Assembly (NCBI RefSeq): GCF_018223745.1
Contig: NZ_CP073653.1
Coordinates: forward strand, 673,001 to 737,000
DNA from: Clostridium beijerinckii
Lineage (GTDB): Bacteria; Bacillota; Clostridia; Clostridiales; Clostridiaceae
Length of the DNA stretch: 64,000 nucleotides
Direction of reading: 5' to 3'
Shown piece after piece: positions 59,085 through 64,000 of this stretch. The first letter of the stretch is position 1. Each line of letters starts with the position of its first letter. The notes under the pieces were generated by a model. The model worked only from the letters and a program-made list of their open reading frames with translations. It did no database searches and was not told the origin of the DNA. The translations under genes and the position numbers were made by a program.

Positions 59085-60830
59085 ATGATTAGGGAGGAAC
59101 TTCAATTAAATCATGAGGAAATATTTGATTCTATACCAATTTTGGGCGTTAATATAATTTGGAATCAATCAGAGCTTAAATTAATAATTGATGATACAAT
59201 GAAAAGTTTTTTTGAAGAGTATGATACTAAGAATGAAACTTTAGATCAATTTATAAATTTTGTTGGTGAAGAAGATAAACAAAATGTTTTAAGCTTTTTC
59301 TCTCAAGATTTAAAGAGACACTATATAAATAGAGAACAAATGCAGCTACAATACAAGATGGAAAGTCCTAGGGGTAACATTGTTGAGTTTATTCTTGTCG
59401 GGAAGTCAATTAAAAGTAATGAACAGTATTACTTTACTGGAACTAGTTATTGCTTTAAGGACTTAGAGAATGAATATGGTGATATAGATTCTTTGACGAA
59501 AAATTGGAAAGAATCTATGGTCAATAAAACAATAGATTCAATAATTCATAGTGATAGAATTACAGGGCTACCTAATAAATATTTTTTCAAGAACACGGTA
59601 GCCAAAATGTTACAAAATGTTGTTAATAGTAATACTAGAGCCGCGATGCTGATAATAGATTTAGATAATTTTAAATATGTAAACGACTCCTACGGGCATG
59701 ATTTTGGAGACTTAGTGTTAAAAGAAGTGGGCTATAATATAGTCGAATCTGTTACAGAAGATATATTAGTATCAAGATATAGCGGCAATACTTTTCTGTT
59801 ATTTAAGCCAAATATAATTGATATACAAGAAATTATAACTTTGGGTAATGCTATAGCAAAGTCTTTTGAAAAACCTAATATAGTGAATGGAAGAAAAATA
59901 TACTTAACAGCAAGTATTGGTGTTTCTCTATCTCCAGATCACGGAATAGATTATAATACATTACTCAAAAATGCAGATGCAGCAATGTATGAAGCAAAGA
60001 AAAATGGTAAAAATGAGTGTGATTTTTTTGATGATAGCCTTTCTGATGAGCTAAACAGAGTTTATAGTTTGCAGAAAGGGTTAAGAACTGCACTGAATAA
60101 TAATGAATTATATGTTATGTTTCAACCTAAAGTATCACTCGATGATTCTTTGGTAAACGGATTTGAAGCTTTAGCAAGATGGGAAAGTCGTGAATTTGGA
60201 ATGGTAAGTCCGGCGGAGTTTATTCCGATCGCAGAAAGTTCAAAAATGATAATTCCAATTGGAAGTTTTGTTTTGGAAGAAGTATTCAAAAAGACGAAAT
60301 GTCTTTTAAACGAGGGAAATGATAATTTTAAGATAGCAGTTAATTTGTCTGAAATGCAGCTCAGAGAGGATGTTGTTTTATCAGATTTTAAAAAACTAAT
60401 AAAGAAATATAAAATTCATCCAAAGTATATAGAAGTAGAAATAACAGAAAGTATGCTAATGAAATCATTTGATAGAAACGTTAAGATCCTTCAGGAGATA
60501 AAAAAATTAGGAGTAAGCATTGCTTTAGATGACTTTGGGACGGGATACTCTTCGCTTAACTATTTGACAAAATTACCTATAGATGTACTAAAGATAGATA
60601 GGAGTTTTGTAATTGATTTGATGAACAATCCTAAGAGTAAGTGTATTGTGGAAAATATAATAAATTTATCACATCAATTGGGGATAGAAGTAGTGGCAGA
60701 AGGGGTTGAAGAAAAATCGCAAGTTGAATATTTAAGAACAATATTATGCGATGTTGTTCAAGGATACTATTTCAGTAAACCAAGAATGTTTGACGCAATT
60801 AAGAATATAATCGGTAAGGAAATTTTATAA
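59085..60830 (+). CDS. GGDEF-EAL cyclic-di-GMP protein, EAL likely active
   Basis: This 581-residue signalling protein has an N-terminal sensor-like region (1-140), a GGDEF domain whose active site reads SGNTF (inactive), and an EAL domain with EALARW, VNLSEMQL, VEITES, ALDDFGTGYSSL, LKIDRSF and AEGVEE. All key EAL residues are present, so it is predicted to be a c-di-GMP phosphodiesterase whose GGDEF half may bind GTP or regulate. ATG 59085 is preferred over GTG 59067. Confidence 0.9.
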   Translation: MIREELQLNHEEIFDSIPILGVNIIWNQSELKLIIDDTMKSFFEEYDTKNETLDQFINFVGEEDKQNVLSFFSQDLKRHYINREQMQLQYKMESPRGNIVEFILVGKSIKSNEQYYFTGTSYCFKDLENEYGDIDSLTKNWKESMVNKTIDSIIHSDRITGLPNKYFFKNTVAKMLQNVVNSNTRAAMLIIDLDNFKYVNDSYGHDFGDLVLKEVGYNIVESVTEDILVSRYSGNTFLLFKPNIIDIQEIITLGNAIAKSFEKPNIVNGRKIYLTASIGVSLSPDHGIDYNTLLKNADAAMYEAKKNGKNECDFFDDSLSDELNRVYSLQKGLRTALNNNELYVMFQPKVSLDDSLVNGFEALARWESREFGMVSPAEFIPIAESSKMIIPIGSFVLEEVFKKTKCLLNEGNDNFKIAVNLSEMQLREDVVLSDFKKLIKKYKIHPKYIEVEITESMLMKSFDRNVKILQEIKKLGVSIALDDFGTGYSSLNYLTKLPIDVLKIDRSFVIDLMNNPKSKCIVENIINLSHQLGIEVVAEGVEEKSQVEYLRTILCDVVQGYYFSKPRMFDAIKNIIGKEIL

Positions 60831-60835
60831 AAGTG

Positions 60836-60864
60836 TTGACAAACACTATTTGAGGATATAATAT
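60836..60864 (+). promoter_or_regulatory. Promoter of the tryptophan T-box leader
   Basis: TTGACA (60836-60841) with TATAAT (60857-60862, 15 bases) or TAATAT (60859-60864, 17 bases), immediately after the EAL gene. Confidence 0.7.
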
Positions 60865-60869
60865 AAGAT

Positions 60870-61127
60870 TATAAAATAAATCCTACGAAGAGGGATAGTA
60901 ATCATATAACAATGTTAAAGAGAGCTGAAGGTGGTGAGATTTCAGTACGGTAGTTAATGATGAATGGGCCTTTGAGGAGCGAGATGAAATCTTTTGAGAG
61001 TAGTTTAGCCGTAAGTCGCACGTTATAGCGAATAAGATATGTTTGTATCTGAAATGAGAGGCATTTTATGCAATCTAGGTGGCAACGCGGATAATATCCG
61101 TCCTATTAATTATAGGACGGTTTTTTT
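60870..61127 (+). promoter_or_regulatory. T-box leader, predicted tryptophan-specific
   Basis: The T-box AGGTGGCAACGCGG (61077-61090) is followed by a terminator CCGTCCTAT / ATAGGACGG with a T run (61098-61127). The likely specifier is TGG (60965-60967, in GAATGGGCC), a Trp codon, matching the tryptophan transporter gene that follows. Confidence 0.9.
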
Positions 61128-61284
61128 ATATTCTTTTTTAGTAGTTGTTAACCAAAAGACTCTATATTTGGAAGCATAACAAAGAAATATATTTAAATAT
61201 TGGGGCGTGATAAGTATGTTGTGAAAGAAAGTGGTTTCAACTTAAAAATAAAATAAGCAAAGATTAACAAGGGGGATTTTTATT

Positions 61285-61803
61285 ATGAATACAAAGAAAA
61301 TGGCAACAAATGCAATTTTAATAGCAATAGGAGCAATATTACACCAGGTTACACCACCATTCGGTATGCAGGCAGATTTCTCATTAGCAATGTTATTTAT
61401 AATAATAGTGTTTAATAAAGATTATAAAACAACATTACTATGTGGGATTATTATGGGAGTATTTGCAGCACTAACAACTAAAACACCAGGAGGACAATTA
61501 CCAAATATTATAGATAAATTTATAACTTGTAATGTCATGTATTTGATATTAATGCCTTTAAGAAATAAAGTTAATAAGTTAGTGCAAGTATCAATATTAT
61601 TACCTTTAGGAACTTTAGTGAGCGGAACAGTATTTTTAACTTTACTAGCGAATATAGTAGGATTACCTGGAGGATTATCGTTTAATGTACTTTTCATATC
61701 AGTAGTAGTGCCAACAATAATAGTAAATACAATATCAGGAATTGTAATGTTTAAAATTGTTGAAAAGATTACATCGGTAAATGGAAGCTATGCGGTAGAA
61801 TAG
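61285..61803 (+). CDS. trpP: Tryptophan transport protein TrpP
   Basis: This 172-residue membrane protein has about five helices and matches the TrpP family (TNAILIAIGAILHQVTPPFGMQADFSLAML, LTTKTPGGQLPN). TrpP imports tryptophan. Read-through by uncharged tRNA-Trp at the T-box should induce it. AAGGGGGA precedes the ATG. Confidence 0.93.
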   Translation: MNTKKMATNAILIAIGAILHQVTPPFGMQADFSLAMLFIIIVFNKDYKTTLLCGIIMGVFAALTTKTPGGQLPNIIDKFITCNVMYLILMPLRNKVNKLVQVSILLPLGTLVSGTVFLTLLANIVGLPGGLSFNVLFISVVVPTIIVNTISGIVMFKIVEKITSVNGSYAVE

Positions 61804-61819
61804 ATATTTTGTATAATTT

Positions 61820-61866
61820 AAAGAGGCTATTTCAAAAGGATTAATTTTGAGATAGCCTCTTTATTT
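61820..61866. terminator. Bidirectional terminator between trpP and the deacetylase gene
   Basis: AAAGAGGCTATTTCAAA pairs with the segment TTTTGAGATAGCCTCTTT, and T-rich sequence flanks both sides. Confidence 0.85.
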
Positions 61867-61875
61867 TATCCATTA

Positions 61876-62592
61876 TTATTTTTTCATGAAATGATATTCT
61901 TCAGGAGTATTTTCATCGATTGCTTTAAATTCATAGCCATTATCTTTATAATATTTAATTATACTAGGTAAAGCCTTTACTGAATTTTTACTCATATATG
62001 CACAATGCATTAATAGTACTACACGCTCTTTGTCACTTTTGGAATTTTTAATAAATGTACTTGGACTAGCATTAGGATGAGCACCATCACCACTATCTGT
62101 ATTCCAATCGTAAATTTTTAGGTTATTTTGATGAAGTAAATCGACCATAGACTGCGAAATTTTATAACAGTTATTATTACAACCAAAAGGGAATCTTAGT
62201 ATATTTGGCTTAATACCAACTATGGAATTAATTATTTGCTGGGTATCCAACATCTCTTGCAGAAATTCTTCATTAGAGTGATAAAGGTTGTTTCGATTAT
62301 GACTCATACTATGAAGACCGAGCGCATGCCCTTCATCATACATTCTTTTAATTAAATCCTCTTGTCCTTTGATTTGACTTCCTATTAAGAAAAAGGTTGC
62401 AGGAATAGATTCTTGTTTCAATATATCCAACACATTAGTAGTTACTTTTCCAGCTGGGCCATCATCGAAAGTTAGATATATTATTTTTTTTTCATCAGCA
62501 AGGACCTTATGAATAAGAAGATTTTGATAATTAATTATAGTTATTATAATCAAAACAAAAGGAATGTATTTCTTTAGCGATTTTAGATTCAT
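61876..62592 (-). CDS. Polysaccharide deacetylase (NodB-type, PdaB-like)
   Basis: This 238-residue exported or membrane-anchored enzyme has a hydrophobic N-terminus (YIPFVLIIITIINY) and a NodB domain with TFDDGPAG, HSMSHN (metal-binding histidines) and RFPFGCNN. It removes acetyl groups from peptidoglycan or chitin-like sugars, often in sporulation. GGAAGGTGATAAT precedes the minus-strand ATG (62590-62592). Confidence 0.9.
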   Translation of the reverse strand: MNLKSLKKYIPFVLIIITIINYQNLLIHKVLADEKKIIYLTFDDGPAGKVTTNVLDILKQESIPATFFLIGSQIKGQEDLIKRMYDEGHALGLHSMSHNRNNLYHSNEEFLQEMLDTQQIINSIVGIKPNILRFPFGCNNNCYKISQSMVDLLHQNNLKIYDWNTDSGDGAHPNASPSTFIKNSKSDKERVVLLMHCAYMSKNSVKALPSIIKYYKDNGYEFKAIDENTPEEYHFMKK

Positions 62593-62840
62593 ATTATCAC
62601 CTTCCTAAATGTTTTTACAAAAAGTATTATGTCCTAAAATTAAATTTATATTATAAGCCTTTATATACTTTTGGTTACAATATAATTAAGAAGATATAAT
62701 TATAAAAATATGAATTTATGTGAAAAAGTAGATAATTAATTGAATTAGATATAATAGTGTTCAGCGTTATGCTAAAATATGGTATAATTTTAGATAGATT
62801 GGTAAACTTCAAGTTAGTGAAGAAAAGGGATGAATTAGAA

Positions 62841-64000
62841 TTGAGAAATGTAAATAATAAATATCTAATAGAGCATGAGATAGTTATTGAAGAGAATTTT
62901 TCAAATTATATTGTTACAGACATAGAGAGAGACGCAAGATATGTTCTATGTATTTTGAAAAATGGTTTTACATATGAGAAAACAAGAGAATATTTATTGA
63001 GTAAATTTAAGACTATTAAAAATCTTAATTTTGAGAACGTTATTAACATTATAAATATTGAAATAATTTATAGTATTAATGGGATAAAGCTTGATACTCC
63101 TCAATATGGGTATTTAATGGAGTATGCAGAGGCTAAACTGGATACACAAGATTATTTTAATAAATGTGATTTTTGTAAGAAATTAGATACATTTATGGAT
63201 ATTTGTGCTACTATAAATACGCTAAACATGCAGGGATATATATATGATGATATTAGTATGAAGGATGTAATATTAATTCCTGATTCCAACAATAATGTGA
63301 AAGTCAAAATGAAAGATTTGTTAGCAAATGAATTAAGAAAGTTTAATTTAATAAATTCATTACCTTACCAATATAACATCGAAACAAGAGAAGATATAAA
63401 TTCAAATAAAGATAATATTGTACAAGTTGTAGAACTGTGCAGACAAATATTCACAGAATCAGAACTTGAAACAGGATTTAAAGGATTAGAAGATATAAAA
63501 AATATATATAATCGAGTGAATACTATAAATAAATCGTTTAAACTTAAATATTTTATACAAAATATAAACAAAAAAATGAAGAAGAACTATAGATTATTTA
63601 TTAGTGAGGCTTTAAATAAGATTAAAACGGATTTAGATATAATAGGAATGACAGAAGAAATAAAAATAGTGGAAAAAAATTTTCAGAGGATACTGGAAAA
63701 CAAGCAGAGAAATAAGTTTATAAATTTCAATGGTGAAGATGGAAGCGGAAAAACCAGACTTTTAGAAGAAATTAAATATAGATTTGAAAATAAATACTTT
63801 AGAGATATTATATATATTGATGATTTTAATAATAAAAATGCGAGCAACGAAGAGCAATATAATACAATACTAAATTACATTTTAAATAAAGTAGATAAGA
63901 ATTTGAGAGATAAGTATGAAATTTATATAAAAAAATTTATTTCTATATTACTTGAAAAAAATTCTACAAATAGTGAAAATAATAAACAAAAGCTTCAATT
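62841..64000 (+). CDS. Protein kinase-like / P-loop ATPase, 3'-truncated by window edge
   Basis: The open frame from TTG 62841 reaches the window end without a stop (at least 386 residues). The first 170 or so residues have a kinase-like pattern (YGYLMEYAEAKLD), apparently degenerate. At about residue 295 a P-loop reads NGEDGSGKTRLLEE, starting an AAA/STAND-like ATPase. Similar large clostridial proteins continue into sensor or GGDEF domains, but that part is outside the window. AAAAGGGA (62823-62830) precedes the TTG. The 248 bases before it from 62593 show no other gene. Confidence 0.6.
   Translation, partial: MRNVNNKYLIEHEIVIEENFSNYIVTDIERDARYVLCILKNGFTYEKTREYLLSKFKTIKNLNFENVINIINIEIIYSINGIKLDTPQYGYLMEYAEAKLDTQDYFNKCDFCKKLDTFMDICATINTLNMQGYIYDDISMKDVILIPDSNNNVKVKMKDLLANELRKFNLINSLPYQYNIETREDINSNKDNIVQVVELCRQIFTESELETGFKGLEDIKNIYNRVNTINKSFKLKYFIQNINKKMKKNYRLFISEALNKIKTDLDIIGMTEEIKIVEKNFQRILENKQRNKFINFNGEDGSGKTRLLEEIKYRFENKYFRDIIYIDDFNNKNASNEEQYNTILNYILNKVDKNLRDKYEIYIKKFISILLEKNSTNSENNKQKLQ

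Overview
The window is AT-rich DNA from an anaerobic, low-GC Firmicute, almost certainly a solventogenic/saccharolytic-type Clostridium. The evidence is the codon use, the strong Shine-Dalgarno sites, the frequent TTG/GTG starts, the classical T-box, SAM-I and TPP leaders, a CtsR operator at clpB, and the housekeeping order eno-secG ... rnr-smpB. I cannot name the species from sequence alone.

Region 1 (1-1331) is the end of enolase plus secG. Region 2 (about 1.4-35.9 kb) is a roughly 34 kb block lying between secG and rnr, genes that are near neighbours in other clostridia. It is devoted to sulfur. It holds three complete nitrogenase-like NifD/NifK pairs (12361-15306, 21253-24046, 32855-35771), one NifH-like reductase, one NifB-like radical-SAM protein, one NifX-like carrier and no NifE/NifN. 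It also holds two O-acetylhomoserine sulfhydrylases, an mccB/mccA-type reverse transsulfuration pair, a YezD-like peptide behind a cysteine T-box, two SsuABC/TauABC-type transport sets (one ATPase serving up to four permeases), a MetNIQ-type transporter, and a copper-type P-ATPase with a TauE/cupredoxin partner. The D subunits keep the P-cluster cysteines and the cofactor cysteine but lack the histidines needed for N2 reduction. The best reading is a family of methylthio-alkane-reductase-like enzymes: organosulfur compounds are imported, C-S bonds are cut reductively, and the released thiol or sulfide is trapped by the sulfhydrylases as methionine or homocysteine and passed to cysteine.

The block is tied together by a small structured RNA element that occurs seven times, always just before a key gene or operon. 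It is a covarying two-helix hairpin overlapping the 5' arm of an intrinsic terminator, so it looks like an antitermination switch. I do not recognise the element as a known riboswitch or protein-binding leader; it is the most novel item in the window.

Region 3 (36.2-64 kb) is ordinary chromosome: RNase R and SmpB, a large duplicated 5'-nucleotidase, a SAM-riboswitch metNIQ operon, a DUF1232 protein, an RNase H1, two tandem HTH-TPR regulators, a CBS protein, ClpB, an ECF S component, a TPP-riboswitch thiamine pair, a TtcA-like enzyme, small proteins, a GGDEF/EAL protein, a tryptophan T-box with trpP, a polysaccharide deacetylase, and the start of a kinase-like/P-loop protein cut by the window end.

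Starts were chosen by Shine-Dalgarno spacing and often differ from the longest open frame.
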